Assembly (NCBI GenBank): GCA_910574475.1
Contig: CAJTAT010000005.1
Coordinates: 186,001-250,000, forward strand
Direction of reading: 5' to 3'
DNA length: 64,000 nt
Source: Clostridia bacterium
Lineage (GTDB): Bacteria > Bacillota > Clostridia > Lachnospirales > Lachnospiraceae
Shown: positions 8,238 through 16,979 of the stretch, piece by piece
Position numbering within the stretch: the first letter of the stretch is position 1
Layout: each line of letters starts with the position of its first letter
The notes under the pieces: model-generated
What the model saw: the letters and a program-made list of their open reading frames with translations, nothing else
Database searches by the model: none
What the model was told of the DNA's origin: nothing
Translations under genes and position numbers: made by a program

Positions 8238-9518
8238 ATGACACGCTTAATCAAATATGAATTTTACAAATTATTCTGCAAGCGGTCAATACTTGTTGTA
8301 CTCATATTGTTCAGTGTAGTGAACCTGTTCAAAATAAACAGCGAATTCCACTCGTATTCCTACCTGGCGGACGGAAATGACAGCCGCAGTTGGAACAGCG
8401 TGTATTGGCAGCTTTATGAGGATTACAGAGGGGAGATTACTGCTGAAAAAATCGATCATCTTCTTTCCGTATATCAGCCGTTAGCAGACGCTACGGCTGA
8501 TATGACAGCAAGCACAGCCAAAGACAATCCGGATATGATGACGGGGAATATATACAGTGACCGGAATATCTTGGAAAAATACTATGTGGAGCCTATGGAA
8601 TATTTCTATCATTATCGGACTTATGCCCTTCAAGTGGCAGAGAGGGCAAAGGAAAATGCCGCTGTTTACAAAGAACGGGGGCAGACTTATGAAGTACGTA
8701 AAAACAGTGTGATCTATAACCTTTATTCCGGGCGTAGCATAAAAGCCTTTGCCTATGAGGAAATGTATAACTATTATCTGAACTATGATTTTTCGAGCAT
8801 ATTGGTTTTATTTCTTTGTCTGTACGGGGTTGTCAGTACCTTTGTCTGCGAAAAGGAAACACAGATGGATATGCTGCTGCTGACAAATCCGGGCGGCGGT
8901 AAAAAGACCACATTGGCTAAAATTGCTGCGGCTTCTTTGTTTGTAATCAGTGCGGCCATATGGTTTTCTGTTGTGGATTATATTGGCTTTGCGTATTTCT
9001 TCGGAACGGCGGAAGGAGGAAATCTTCCGCTGTATGCTGTCAGCAATTTCAGCACGGCTGCGGTAAACTGTAATTTATGGCAATATGCGATTCTGTCCGC
9101 AGTGATAAGGGCAGTGGGCGTATGGACGATGAGCATGGTGTTTCTATTGATTTCCTTGTTTGGGCACAGTGTCCTTGTTCCGTTTGTCGCTGATTTCGGA
9201 GCAGCCCTGTGTTTTATTATTACAGGTGCGTCGCAGAGCTGTTTCAGTAATACCTGGCTCAAGATTATAAACCCATATTCGCTGCTTGCTAACCGCATAC
9301 TATTTGGCAAGACCGAGTTTATTGATTTTGCAGGATATCCGGTACAGAGCTTCCAGGCAGCAATTATTTTTGCCATATCCGCAGGGGTGGTTTCCATAAC
9401 GGCAATGATGATGCTTTCTAAAAGGAACTCTTATATTTTCTGCTGGATGGTAAAGTCGCGAAGGCGCACGAGACGAACTTTCATGAGCGCCCTTTCGAAT
9501 GAAAGTTCCTCTCATTAA
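8238..9518 (+). CDS. ABC-2 type permease subunit
   Basis: Integral membrane subunit, 426 residues. One helix near the start (KRSILVVLILFSVVNLF), an extracytoplasmic region of about 150 residues rich in Tyr, then at least five further helices (for example FSSILVLFLCLYGVVSTFV and AAIIFAISAGVVSITAMMM). Start ATG 8238 follows AGGGAGAG. The last 25 or so residues (MVKSRRRTRRTFMSALSNE) are basic and are encoded by a large palindromic element at 9450-9540 that also supplies the stop codon; the ancestral C terminus was probably displaced by its insertion. Forms the exporter with the ATPase and the next permease. Confidence 0.87.
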   Translation: MTRLIKYEFYKLFCKRSILVVLILFSVVNLFKINSEFHSYSYLADGNDSRSWNSVYWQLYEDYRGEITAEKIDHLLSVYQPLADATADMTASTAKDNPDMMTGNIYSDRNILEKYYVEPMEYFYHYRTYALQVAERAKENAAVYKERGQTYEVRKNSVIYNLYSGRSIKAFAYEEMYNYYLNYDFSSILVLFLCLYGVVSTFVCEKETQMDMLLLTNPGGGKKTTLAKIAAASLFVISAAIWFSVVDYIGFAYFFGTAEGGNLPLYAVSNFSTAAVNCNLWQYAILSAVIRAVGVWTMSMVFLLISLFGHSVLVPFVADFGAALCFIITGASQSCFSNTWLKIINPYSLLANRILFGKTEFIDFAGYPVQSFQAAIIFAISAGVVSITAMMMLSKRNSYIFCWMVKSRRRTRRTFMSALSNESSSH

Positions 9519-9568
9519 ATATGCGCCGAAGTGACTTTACCCTTTAGTGCTGTCGCGCAGCGACTTTA
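9450..9568 (+). other. Multi-stem palindromic element between the two permease genes
   Basis: Three nested perfect stems: GTAAAGTC (9450-9457) with GACTTTAC (9533-9540), GGCGCA (9463-9468) with TGCGCC (9522-9527), GAACTTTCAT (9475-9484) with ATGAAAGTTC (9499-9508). An alternative partner exists: TAAAGTCGC (9451-9459) also matches GCGACTTTA (9560-9568), which itself is half of GTCGC-GCA-GCGAC. The downstream gene's AGGAGG lies just after. Confidence 0.65.
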
Positions 9569-9582
9569 AATAGGAGGATAAA

Positions 9583-11592
9583 ATGTCTGGATTTATGTAC
9601 GAAGTAAAAAAGATTATGCTCTGGCAAAGGGGGCTGTTCTATATTGCCCTTGTCCTGCTTTTTGGCACGGTCTGGCTTGCCTTGTCCGACAACCCTGTAG
9701 ACATAGCGATGGAGCAGTATAAAAATGAATATGACTGGTATCTGGAAAAGGTAAACGGATACTGCACCGAGGAATCTTCCCTTTATCTGGAGCAGGAGGC
9801 GGAGCGGATTGCAAAAGCGAAGGAGAGGCAGAACAGCCTTTTGGAGAACTACTATGACGGGAAGATCAGTGAAAGTGAATATAAAAAAGAGAGCCGGGAA
9901 ATAGAGAAGGTTCTGGAGCGTCAAAATGGATTTGAGGTTATCTATCAGCAATATCTCTATATCTGCGAAAATGCGGGGAACCGCTGTTTTCTCCGGACAA
10001 ACGGATGGATGGGGCTTCTTGGCAAAGGTACGCTTAATTTCATTCTCTTCCTTGGCATTTTGCTGATTGTTACGCCTGTTTTCTGTTCTGAGTACAGCTG
10101 CCAGATGGACACCCTGATCCTGACTGCAAGGGAGGGGCGAAAAAGCGCTCTGTATAAGCTGCTCATTATTACCACGGTTGTTCTTTTCCTGTCGCTTTGC
10201 ATTTCGCTTATTGAATACGGATTTTACAGGTTCAAATACGGACTGCCGGATGGGGATTATCCGATTCAGAGTATTCGTTACTTTGCAGACAGCAGCAAGG
10301 ATATGTCGCTGCTGGAGGGATATGTATCGATAGGGCTGCTCCGGATGTTTGGCGGTGTGTTTCTTGCGATACTCCTGATGTTTATTTCCGTTTTAGCAAA
10401 AAAATATGCGGTCACCCTGCTGACTGGTGCGGTGTCCGTGATGATTCCCTATATAGGCTTATCAAAAACCGGCATTTACCGTCTGCCTCTGCCGCTGCCG
10501 TTTCTGCTTGGAACAGATTTTTTCGCAGGGGATATTGTTATGAGCGATGCCCTGACGGGTGATGAGAAAATTGTTTTTGCGGAGGTTGGTACGGTTACGC
10601 TGTTGACCTTGCTCTTTGTATCCGTGCTTTTGTGTACTTTGGCCGTTGTCTGGATTTTACGGCGCAATTCTAACAGATGGCTGATGAAATCAGGGCAAAA
10701 GAAGCGTGGGGCGGCTTTCGTTGTCATGTTTGGCCTGGCATTGGCAGTGACGGGATGTTCAGGCCGTGGAAAAACGGGAAGCGTTGTCTATAATTCATCG
10801 GCAGGGTATGACTGTATGGGATATGAAATCATACAAGATGCAGGGGATTTTGATTATTCTCTCAAAAATACTTCCACGGGGGAAACATATCCTTTAGCAC
10901 GTTCTCCTATGTTTGGGGTATTTTCTGATGAAGAAGAAATATGTGCGTTTTATGTGTGTCCGCCATATCTGTATTACACCACATCGGTTATGGAAAGCTA
11001 TGTCAACCGGGTGGGAAACTATAACAGCAATATAACGAAAGTGTCGGTTGTAGAGCTGAATCTGAATACCTTTGAGGAAAAAACAATCTTTGAGCAGATG
11101 ACGAATTCCGGGCGTTCTCTTTTGGGCATTGACTATGAAACGGGGGATAAATGGAAGTTCCTGGATTTTCACCACGCTTTTTTCTTGAATGACGATAACC
11201 TGTTTTTCATTGGCAATGACGGCATAACAAAAGTAAACCGGTATACCGGAAAAACTGTAAAGCTCGACATTCCTGTAAACGGAAATATTTCATTCGATGG
11301 GGAAAGCATCTTTTACAAAAATGAACAGGGGGTTTTAACAAGATATGACGTTTCCGGTAATGAAACTTACACATATGAAAATATAGTTGCATATGATTTC
11401 TGCATGGATGAGCAGTCAATCTATTATGTTTCCAGGACGGACGGCGGAGACTTGTATTCCTGCGGCAAGGACGGGAATAACAAGGAATTGATCAGTCATA
11501 TACCTGCAATGTCTGTTACCTGTGATACAGAAAATATTTATGTGTTATCAAAAGAAAGTGGTGAGGAAATCGCTTTACCAAAAAGCCATTGA
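9583..11592 (+). CDS. ABC-2 permease continuous with a lipoprotein-like propeller domain
   Basis: One open frame of 669 residues. Residues 1-365 are an ABC-2 permease of the same type as the previous gene: a first helix, a Glu/Lys-rich loop (YLEQEAERIAKAKERQNSL) and six or so further helices. At residue 368 the sequence restarts as a lipoprotein: Met, basic KSGQKKRG, hydrophobic core and lipobox AVTGC with Cys at 392, then about 275 residues of strand-rich, propeller-like sequence (IYYVSRTDGGDLYSCGKDG). There is no stop and no clear ribosome site before Met368, so a true fusion is favoured; two coupled products remain possible. Start ATG 9583 follows AGGAGG. Confidence 0.82.
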   Translation: MSGFMYEVKKIMLWQRGLFYIALVLLFGTVWLALSDNPVDIAMEQYKNEYDWYLEKVNGYCTEESSLYLEQEAERIAKAKERQNSLLENYYDGKISESEYKKESREIEKVLERQNGFEVIYQQYLYICENAGNRCFLRTNGWMGLLGKGTLNFILFLGILLIVTPVFCSEYSCQMDTLILTAREGRKSALYKLLIITTVVLFLSLCISLIEYGFYRFKYGLPDGDYPIQSIRYFADSSKDMSLLEGYVSIGLLRMFGGVFLAILLMFISVLAKKYAVTLLTGAVSVMIPYIGLSKTGIYRLPLPLPFLLGTDFFAGDIVMSDALTGDEKIVFAEVGTVTLLTLLFVSVLLCTLAVVWILRRNSNRWLMKSGQKKRGAAFVVMFGLALAVTGCSGRGKTGSVVYNSSAGYDCMGYEIIQDAGDFDYSLKNTSTGETYPLARSPMFGVFSDEEEICAFYVCPPYLYYTTSVMESYVNRVGNYNSNITKVSVVELNLNTFEEKTIFEQMTNSGRSLLGIDYETGDKWKFLDFHHAFFLNDDNLFFIGNDGITKVNRYTGKTVKLDIPVNGNISFDGESIFYKNEQGVLTRYDVSGNETYTYENIVAYDFCMDEQSIYYVSRTDGGDLYSCGKDGNNKELISHIPAMSVTCDTENIYVLSKESGEEIALPKSH

Positions 11593-11640
11593 TTCCCACA
11601 GGGGTGTTGACTTATTCCAGATTGAGGAACAAATGCGGCA

Positions 11641-12450
11641 ATGAACAGGAAACAATACCAAAAGAGGAAAAAACTCAGGAAGAGAAAGATTAAGCGGCTT
11701 ATGATTGCGTATCTGCTGAGGGCAATCGTCATACTGATACCAATTATAATGATGATACTTATGGTTTGCGGATGTCTTTACATATACGAGAGATTTACAA
11801 AGGAAGATGAAAAGGTAAATAAATACACGGATATATACACAGGTAGAAAGGCAGGCAACGATGTTGTTCCTGTTGCTTCAACAGAGAATAATGCCCCAGG
11901 GTTTTGTGTTGTCGTGGATGCAGGGCATGGAGGAAGTGACGGAGGTACTGTCAGCGGCAAGGCAGTAGAAAAGGATATTAACCTTTCCGTTGCATTGAAG
12001 CTGAAAGCTATTCTGGAGAATGACAATATAGAAGTTATTCTGACCAGAAGCTCCGATGAAAATATAAGCCTTGCAGAGCGTACTTCCGTTGCAAATGACT
12101 CCAATGCAGATTTTTTTATCAGTCTTCATTGCAATTATTATGAGAAGGGTGCCCAGATAGCTGGTTTGGAATGTTATTACAACAATTCAAATGCGACAGA
12201 AAGCAAAGGATATGCAGAAAGTATCATCAACGCAATTTCGCTAAGTGAGGATATTGAAACGAGGTACGCAAAAACAGAGGGCTATTATGTTTTGCGAAAC
12301 ACGCAAATGCCCGCTGTTTTGGTAGAAATGGGATTTCTCTCAAATGATTCTGAGAGTCAAAAGCTGCTGGATGACGATTATCAGGAAAGTTTGGCACAGA
12401 GAATTGCAGAAGGAATTTCCAATGAAATAAAGAGAGGAGAGAATCTGTGA
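11641..12450 (+). CDS. N-acetylmuramoyl-L-alanine amidase (Amidase_3)
   Basis: Zinc amidase that cuts the glycan-peptide bond of peptidoglycan, 269 residues. An N-terminal basic stretch and one helix (about residues 22-45) anchor it outside the membrane. The catalytic domain shows VVVDAGHGGSDGG (first Zn His), the Glu in VEKDINLS, ILTRSSDE, SLHCNYYEKG (second Zn His) and VLVEMGFLSN (catalytic Glu). All expected residues are present. Its stop overlaps the GTG start of the next gene. Following an exporter with lipoproteins, it may belong to the same envelope-stress regulon, but a 48-bp gap and weak site upstream leave that open. Confidence 0.93.
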   Translation: MNRKQYQKRKKLRKRKIKRLMIAYLLRAIVILIPIIMMILMVCGCLYIYERFTKEDEKVNKYTDIYTGRKAGNDVVPVASTENNAPGFCVVVDAGHGGSDGGTVSGKAVEKDINLSVALKLKAILENDNIEVILTRSSDENISLAERTSVANDSNADFFISLHCNYYEKGAQIAGLECYYNNSNATESKGYAESIINAISLSEDIETRYAKTEGYYVLRNTQMPAVLVEMGFLSNDSESQKLLDDDYQESLAQRIAEGISNEIKRGENL

Positions 12451-13142
12451 AGAACAATAAAAAAGGCGATAGCGCCAAAAGAGATAATCATAAAGAAATA
12501 GAAAACTGTCAGAATCAAAAGAAGGACGAGGAAATAAAAGTGGTAGATTATTCACAATTTGAAGCAAGTACAAAATCGGGTATTCACGCAGATGTAAACC
12601 GAATACGGCAGAAAGATGAAATCATAAGGGCTGTGGTTAAAAAGAGAAGAAATTCAGCCATAACCTGCGTATGTTTTGTATGCATGGCAGGGATTTCACT
12701 GTTAAAAGGCTGGATTCCTGCCCTCATATGTATTCTTATTGCGTTGTTTTTCCTATGGCGGGCGGTGGGGAAATTTTCTGACGAATATTTAAGGGAACTG
12801 TACGAAGAGGGGCTTTTGGTTCCCGGAATGATCGTGAAAACAGAGCCGCTGACAATCATGGCTATTGCAAATATGGTTGCGCAGGAAGGGGCGGCAGCTG
12901 TGTACCATTCGTCCTTTCAGCCCCACCCTCTTTACTGGGGTACAATGGATCAGCAGGAGATTGGAGAGGCATTAAGACAGGTGGAGGAAGATAACCGGGA
13001 AAACTCCAAAGACGAGTGGGAGGTTCTGAAAGAAATCGCACAGAAATTCCCGGATCTCGGAAACGGGAATATGATTCTGCTGGATGAAAATTATGTTCCT
13101 TTCGGAAAAAAGAATTATATGGACAGTAGTTTGTCAGATTAG
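12447..13142 (+). CDS. Uncharacterised protein with two membrane helices
   Basis: 231 residues, family not identified with confidence. Start GTG 12447 overlaps the amidase stop (GTGA) and has GGAGAG upstream. A charged N-terminal region of about 65 residues precedes a helical hairpin (ITCVCFVCMAGISLL and ALICILIALFFLWRAV). The C-terminal soluble part includes GLLVPGMIVKTEPLTIMAIANM and YWGTMDQQEIGEALR, ending DENYVPFGKKNYMD. The first segment of that soluble domain recalls DUF3239-type proteins, a weak impression only. Coupling to the amidase suggests an envelope role. The following 500 bp hold no intact gene. Confidence 0.72.
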   Translation: MKNNKKGDSAKRDNHKEIENCQNQKKDEEIKVVDYSQFEASTKSGIHADVNRIRQKDEIIRAVVKKRRNSAITCVCFVCMAGISLLKGWIPALICILIALFFLWRAVGKFSDEYLRELYEEGLLVPGMIVKTEPLTIMAIANMVAQEGAAAVYHSSFQPHPLYWGTMDQQEIGEALRQVEEDNRENSKDEWEVLKEIAQKFPDLGNGNMILLDENYVPFGKKNYMDSSLSD

Positions 13143-13172
13143 GAAGATTATTTTTTAAAAGTGGAAAGTTTT

Positions 13173-13395
13173 CTATTTCCGCAGTAGTTCAAGCAGATAA
13201 CGAACCATGGGGAGCAGATCAGCCGCTTCCTGATCCGTACAGCTTTTCAAATTTGTGATTGCCACGCCCGGCTTCAATGCCTCGTATAGTGCGTGAGTCG
13301 ATATTCAGGATTTCGGCAAGTCTTTCTTGAATAAGGCCGAGTTCTGTCCGGGCTTAACGCACGGCGGCAGCTAGATTTTGTTTTCCGTTATTCAT
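13173..13395 (-). pseudogene. XRE-family regulator remnant
   Basis: On the minus strand a perfect GGAGGTG site precedes ATG (13395), giving MNNGKQNLAAAVR and then TAA. Beyond the stop the same frame continues ARTELGLIQERLAEILNIDSRTIRGIE, a recognisable XRE helix-turn-helix, so the stop is probably a CAA to TAA change. Near 13240 the frame also breaks: the neighbouring frame carries SCTDQEAADLLPMVRYLLELL to a stop at 13173. Two lesions make it non-functional. Such regulators with a KTR protein nearby are common in integrative elements. Confidence 0.7.
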
Positions 13396-13551
13396 TGTGA
13401 TTCACCTCCATAGTAGTTTACAGTACACTTCGGCGGGCGTGAATTACAGCGGAGTACATTATAGATATGGAGTGCAATACATGAAAGAACGATACAGGAA
13501 CATACACAGGGTAAGGATAATGAAACGGATGGACTTTAGGGAGAGCCATAC

Positions 13552-13608
13552 AAAAGAGGGTGTACCGTAGTGGAGTAAAAAACTTCGTTGCGATACGCCC
13601 TCTTTTTT
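13552..13608 (+). terminator. Long hairpin with T-run
   Basis: AAAAGAGGGTGTA (13552-13564) pairs with TACGCCCTCTTTT (13594-13606), one G-U wobble, and ends in a T-run. With A-run and T-run flanks it could work in both directions. It separates the XRE remnant from the KTR gene. Confidence 0.6.
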
Positions 13609-13655
13609 GACGTCGAATTTAGAGTGATTGTCGGATTTTATCGAACTTCACAAGT

Positions 13656-13844
13656 TCATCGGCTCTGCGTCTGTGCGTCTGGCTCTCTGATAACAGACAT
13701 ATTCATTTGTCGGACATTTATAAGGGTTTCCTGCTTACATTTTGGGCAAAATAAAGGAAATTTCTCAAGTACCGTATCTTCACGCAATTTCAATCTCGTC
13801 TTGTTTCCACATACAGGACACAATAGCCACTTTTCCTGCTTCAT
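13656..13844 (-). CDS. Cysteine-rich KTR domain protein
   Basis: 62-residue zinc-ribbon-like protein. Two CxxC knuckles, LLCPVCGNKTR and LFCPKCKQET, give four Cys ligands, and the KTR triplet follows the first knuckle, which names the family. The tail SVIREPDAQTQSR is also typical. Start ATG 13844 (minus) has a GGAGGTGTCAGC leader. Members are usually cargo or accessory genes of conjugative transposons in gut Firmicutes, consistent with the decayed regulator nearby. Molecular function is unknown; nucleic-acid binding is a guess from the ribbon. Confidence 0.9.
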   Translation of the reverse strand: MKQEKWLLCPVCGNKTRLKLREDTVLEKFPLFCPKCKQETLINVRQMNMSVIREPDAQTQSR

Positions 13845-13901
13845 GCTGACACCTCCTGCCGTTCTATTATTAGAGCCGCGGGCAGATGCTCCAGCCTCTC
13901 A

Positions 13902-14009
13902 TTATAAGTCAGGCCAACAAAAGATACTTCTTTTTTCCTGGGCCTCAATCACAGTTACTCAATCACTCAGTTCTAATACTGATAATTGTTTTTTAATCTC
14001 TGTATTCAT
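13902..14009 (-). pseudogene. Degenerate small ORF upstream of the KTR gene
   Basis: Starting at ATG 14009 on the minus strand the frame reads MNTEIKKQLSVLELSD, stop (TGA), VTVIEAQEKRSIFCWPDL, stop. The composition before and after the first stop looks protein-like and continuous, so it may be a small element-borne gene broken by a nonsense change (TGG to TGA would restore it). No family recognised. The remaining sequence between 14010 and 14224 contains no gene that I can support. Confidence 0.35.
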
Positions 14010-14224
14010 AAATTTTTACCATCCTTCCTAGTTTCGGATGTTTGATCACACCTGTTTTTAGGTTGTCACAGACAATCCTTACAGGAAAAAAGGAGCAGAA
14101 AGCAGCTTAGAAAAAAGAGAGCTTTTCAAAATCCAAACAAGAGGGTAAATCGTTATTTCACGACAGCTCCTTTTAATTTAAATAACTATATTTGGTTATT
14201 CTTATTGCCAATAAAAATTATACA

Positions 14225-14782
14225 CTAACTCTTGCAGAAATTCATTGTTCTTTGCATGATATCCTTTAAAGTCTCAATGTTTTTCAATGTATTAGTACAT
14301 TCGAGGGAATGATTACATCCCTCATATACAACGATAGGAATATGGTTTGCATTTGAGAGCCGGATAATCTCATCTGTATCGCTCCATGGGTCCGCTGTTC
14401 CAATAAATCCGATTGCATGGTCTGGTGCAAAAAGGTAAGTCTGTGATAAAGGCGTATACAGGATATGCCTTGTACTTTTTAAGCTATACTTCTCTGCATA
14501 GGACGTCGCGATGATCGTACCGATACTTTTGGAAATAAAAAGTATATCATCGTACTCGGACCAGATAATATCTCTAAGTTCAGCTTCAGCTTGGGAAAAC
14601 AGTGCTTCATATGCATCTTTCATTTTCTCTTCATTGCCACGGATATTTCCGGCATTATATGTGTAACTCACATTTCTATAATTTTTATATCCCAGTTCAC
14701 AGGCGATATTCCTACTATAATATAGAAGAGGTTTGTCACAGTGGTATCCTACGCCTGGGAAATATACAGCTATCTTCGACAT
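14225..14782 (-). CDS. Alpha/beta-hydrolase-like protein
   Basis: 185 residues. It has the N-terminal strand KIAVYFPGVGYHCDKP, a nucleophile elbow FISKSIGTIIA (Ser-Lys-Ser-Ile-Gly), a probable acid in GTADPWSDTDE and a His in EGCNHSLE, so a short esterase-like hydrolase with a plausible triad. No signal sequence. It is the third gene of a minus-strand operon, 13 bases after the YolD-like gene, which is unusual company for a hydrolase; it may simply be a passenger. Substrate unknown. Confidence 0.78.
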   Translation of the reverse strand: MSKIAVYFPGVGYHCDKPLLYYSRNIACELGYKNYRNVSYTYNAGNIRGNEEKMKDAYEALFSQAEAELRDIIWSEYDDILFISKSIGTIIATSYAEKYSLKSTRHILYTPLSQTYLFAPDHAIGFIGTADPWSDTDEIIRLSNANHIPIVVYEGCNHSLECTNTLKNIETLKDIMQRTMNFCKS

Positions 14783-14795
14783 AATGGCTCCTTTC

Positions 14796-15233
14796 TTAAT
14801 AGTCTACATTTTGGAATAGTTCTCCTCTGATAGAAAAAATGTACTCGATGGGGAGGACTGTTCCATCTGTAAAAATTATCTGGTGTTCATATTCATCAAT
14901 TTTCTTTATTTTGCCGCGGATAGTCACATAGGTTCCTCCATCTTTTTTCTCGTCTGGTTTGAAATATGTGATTTCACAGTCTGGTTTCTGTTCCAGATTC
15001 TTTTTGATGAACTGAAGCTGCTCATCCAATTGCTCTTTCTTATCTTCATCCAATTCAATGAAAGCATCCGTTAGGCGTGCGGTTTCATTTATGGCGTCTT
15101 CATATCCTGTAAGAGCAGCGAATTGTGAAAACTGTGCTGCACGATTTAGAAGCGACATTTGCGGATGCTTTTTTGATACATGATGTGGAAGATAAATAAT
15201 GTCATCATATTTATGTTCCTCTTGCTTGCTCAT
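14796..15233 (-). CDS. YolD-like family protein
   Basis: 145 residues, companion of Y-family polymerases in Firmicutes. The N-terminal [40 protein letters not shown] is the usual signature region; a coiled segment ([22 protein letters not shown]) and a C-terminal barrel-like part ([20 protein letters not shown]) follow. Its start overlaps the polymerase stop (ATGA), so the pair is coupled. In Bacillus plasmids and phages YolD/UvrX pairs act in damage-induced mutagenesis; the exact role of YolD is not established. Confidence 0.9.
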   Translation of the reverse strand: MSKQEEHKYDDIIYLPHHVSKKHPQMSLLNRAAQFSQFAALTGYEDAINETARLTDAFIELDEDKKEQLDEQLQFIKKNLEQKPDCEITYFKPDEKKDGGTYVTIRGKIKKIDEYEHQIIFTDGTVLPIEYIFSIRGELFQNVDY

Positions 15234-16756
15234 GCTTTATGTCCTCCAATCTGGCGGTTCCGTTCTATGGTAGTCGCTCCCTCTTGAAGATTCATACCTT
15301 TTAAGATTGCGTTCTTACCGAATTTCTTTTTGACGGAAAGCATAGCTTCCTGTAATCGTCTTTCCTTGGAAAGCCGTTCCTCTTCCTCTTTCTTTTCCTT
15401 CTCCAAAGCAGCATAATCAGTAAACAGATCCAGTTGTTCAAACTGCTCCGCTTCCCTAACTTGTGTCTCGTCCACCAGATGATTTGCCACAACAGTTACA
15501 CGGCGGATCAGCAGTTTGGGATTTAGAATTCTGTCATACAAATCCATGACAGCATCCATGATGATTTGTGTAGACGAGGTTTGGCGATTCAGATTTACAG
15601 TTCCATGTGCATGTTTCGGAACCTTTCTCCCATAATGGTCAGTAGTGACCTCACCATTGTAACGATTCCTGATTTTGGCATCAGTGAGATTCTCAATATC
15701 GTAACCAATTGTTAGAATCATCTGATCGGTAACTAATTTCTTTTCTACTAAATCAAGGACCAGCAGATCTGTTATTTCCCTTACGATTAATTTCCCTTTT
15801 TCTGCATCATAAGGACACTGCAGGACCTGACTGGAACTTATACTGTTGGTTTCTGGTTTATAGGATTTGACCAAATCTATAGTTGTTGGTTCCCATCCCC
15901 AGGCGTGGTCGATCAGAAGTTCTGCATTGACGCCGAACATATTATATAGGAGGTCTTCGTTATGGTATTCCTTGTCACCGCCTAGAGAGCAGCGTGCAAT
16001 ATCACCCATAGTGAAGAGACCGACGGCTTCCAATTTTTTCTGGTATCCATGCCCAACCCTCCAGAAATCAGTGAGAGGGCGGTGACTCCACAAAAGTTTC
16101 CGGTATTGCATCTCATCTAATTCCGCGATACGAACTCCATATTCATCTGGCTCCACATGCTTTGCTACAATATCCATTGCAACCTTGCATAGATATAGAT
16201 TTGTTCCAATGCCGGCAGTTGCTGTGATTCCCGTGCTGTCAAGTACATCTCGTATAATTATTGATGCCAGTTCCTTTGGTGTCATTCCATAGGTTTTCAA
16301 ATAATATATCACATCCATAAATACCTCGTCAATGGAGTAAACATGGATGTCCTCTGGAGCGATATACTTCAAATAAGTATTATAGATGATTGTGCTGTAT
16401 TCCAGGTAAAATGCCATTCTGGGCGGTGCTATGATATAGGAAAGCTCCAGTTCTGGATGCTTAGCCAATTCCAGTGCGGAGTATGAGGAGCCGGTAAACC
16501 GTCTGTCTGGTGCGTTGCTCCTTCGTTGGGCGTTCACTTCTTTTACTCGCTGAACTACCTCAAACAGTCTTGCCCTCCCAGGGATGCCGTATGATTTCAG
16601 GGAAGGAGAGACCGCAAGGCAGATGGTTTTCTCTGTCCGAGAGGCATCCGCAACCACAAGATTTGTAGTAAGAGGATCTAACTGTCGCTCCATACATTCT
16701 ACAGATGCATAGAATGATTTTAAATCAATGGCTATATAAACATGGTTGTTTTGCAT
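15230..16756 (-). CDS. Y-family DNA polymerase (ImpB/MucB/SamB, UvrX-like)
   Basis: Translesion polymerase, 508 residues from the chosen start. The palm motif [15 protein letters not shown] holds the first catalytic Asp and the steric-gate region; [12 protein letters not shown] carries the second acidic pair. The little-finger domain follows ([22 protein letters not shown]), and a Glu/Lys-rich tail ends [20 protein letters not shown], as in UvrX-type enzymes. I chose the ATG at 16756 because GGAGG lies seven bases before it; the upstream in-frame ATG would put that site in the coding region. An extended -10 promoter overlapping a LexA-like site lies upstream, fitting SOS control. Confidence 0.93.
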   Translation of the reverse strand: MQNNHVYIAIDLKSFYASVECMERQLDPLTTNLVVADASRTEKTICLAVSPSLKSYGIPGRARLFEVVQRVKEVNAQRRSNAPDRRFTGSSYSALELAKHPELELSYIIAPPRMAFYLEYSTIIYNTYLKYIAPEDIHVYSIDEVFMDVIYYLKTYGMTPKELASIIIRDVLDSTGITATAGIGTNLYLCKVAMDIVAKHVEPDEYGVRIAELDEMQYRKLLWSHRPLTDFWRVGHGYQKKLEAVGLFTMGDIARCSLGGDKEYHNEDLLYNMFGVNAELLIDHAWGWEPTTIDLVKSYKPETNSISSSQVLQCPYDAEKGKLIVREITDLLVLDLVEKKLVTDQMILTIGYDIENLTDAKIRNRYNGEVTTDHYGRKVPKHAHGTVNLNRQTSSTQIIMDAVMDLYDRILNPKLLIRRVTVVANHLVDETQVREAEQFEQLDLFTDYAALEKEKKEEEERLSKERRLQEAMLSVKKKFGKNAILKGMNLQEGATTIERNRQIGGHKA

Positions 16757-16815
16757 GTGTGATCCTCCGTTCATAAATGACTGCTGTTTTGCTCCTTCTA
16801 AAAGGATATAAAGAC

Positions 16816-16836
16816 ATTATAACAGAATATCCGTTC
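16816..16836 (-). promoter_or_regulatory. Extended -10 promoter with LexA-like operator for the polymerase operon
   Basis: Read on the minus strand: GAACGGATATTC (16825-16836) resembles the Gram-positive LexA box GAAC-N4-GTTC with one mismatch, and TG-T-TATAAT (16816-16824) follows directly. LexA bound there would block the promoter. Confidence 0.45.
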
Positions 16837-16979
16837 TTAATACATTCATAAATCTGTAAAAGATTTTCAGGAAAATGCACTGACCGCCTCAGAAATTTTT
16901 CATTTTACTTATCAAACAGGCAAATCATGCCGATATATTCTAAAAAATGTTATGCGGAAAAATAAAGGAGACTGGAGAC

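Noticed and set aside
13588..14031. 147-codon plus-strand frame over the KTR gene
   Set aside because: The minus-strand KTR protein with GGAGGTG site and CxxC motifs is convincing; the plus frame is its shadow.
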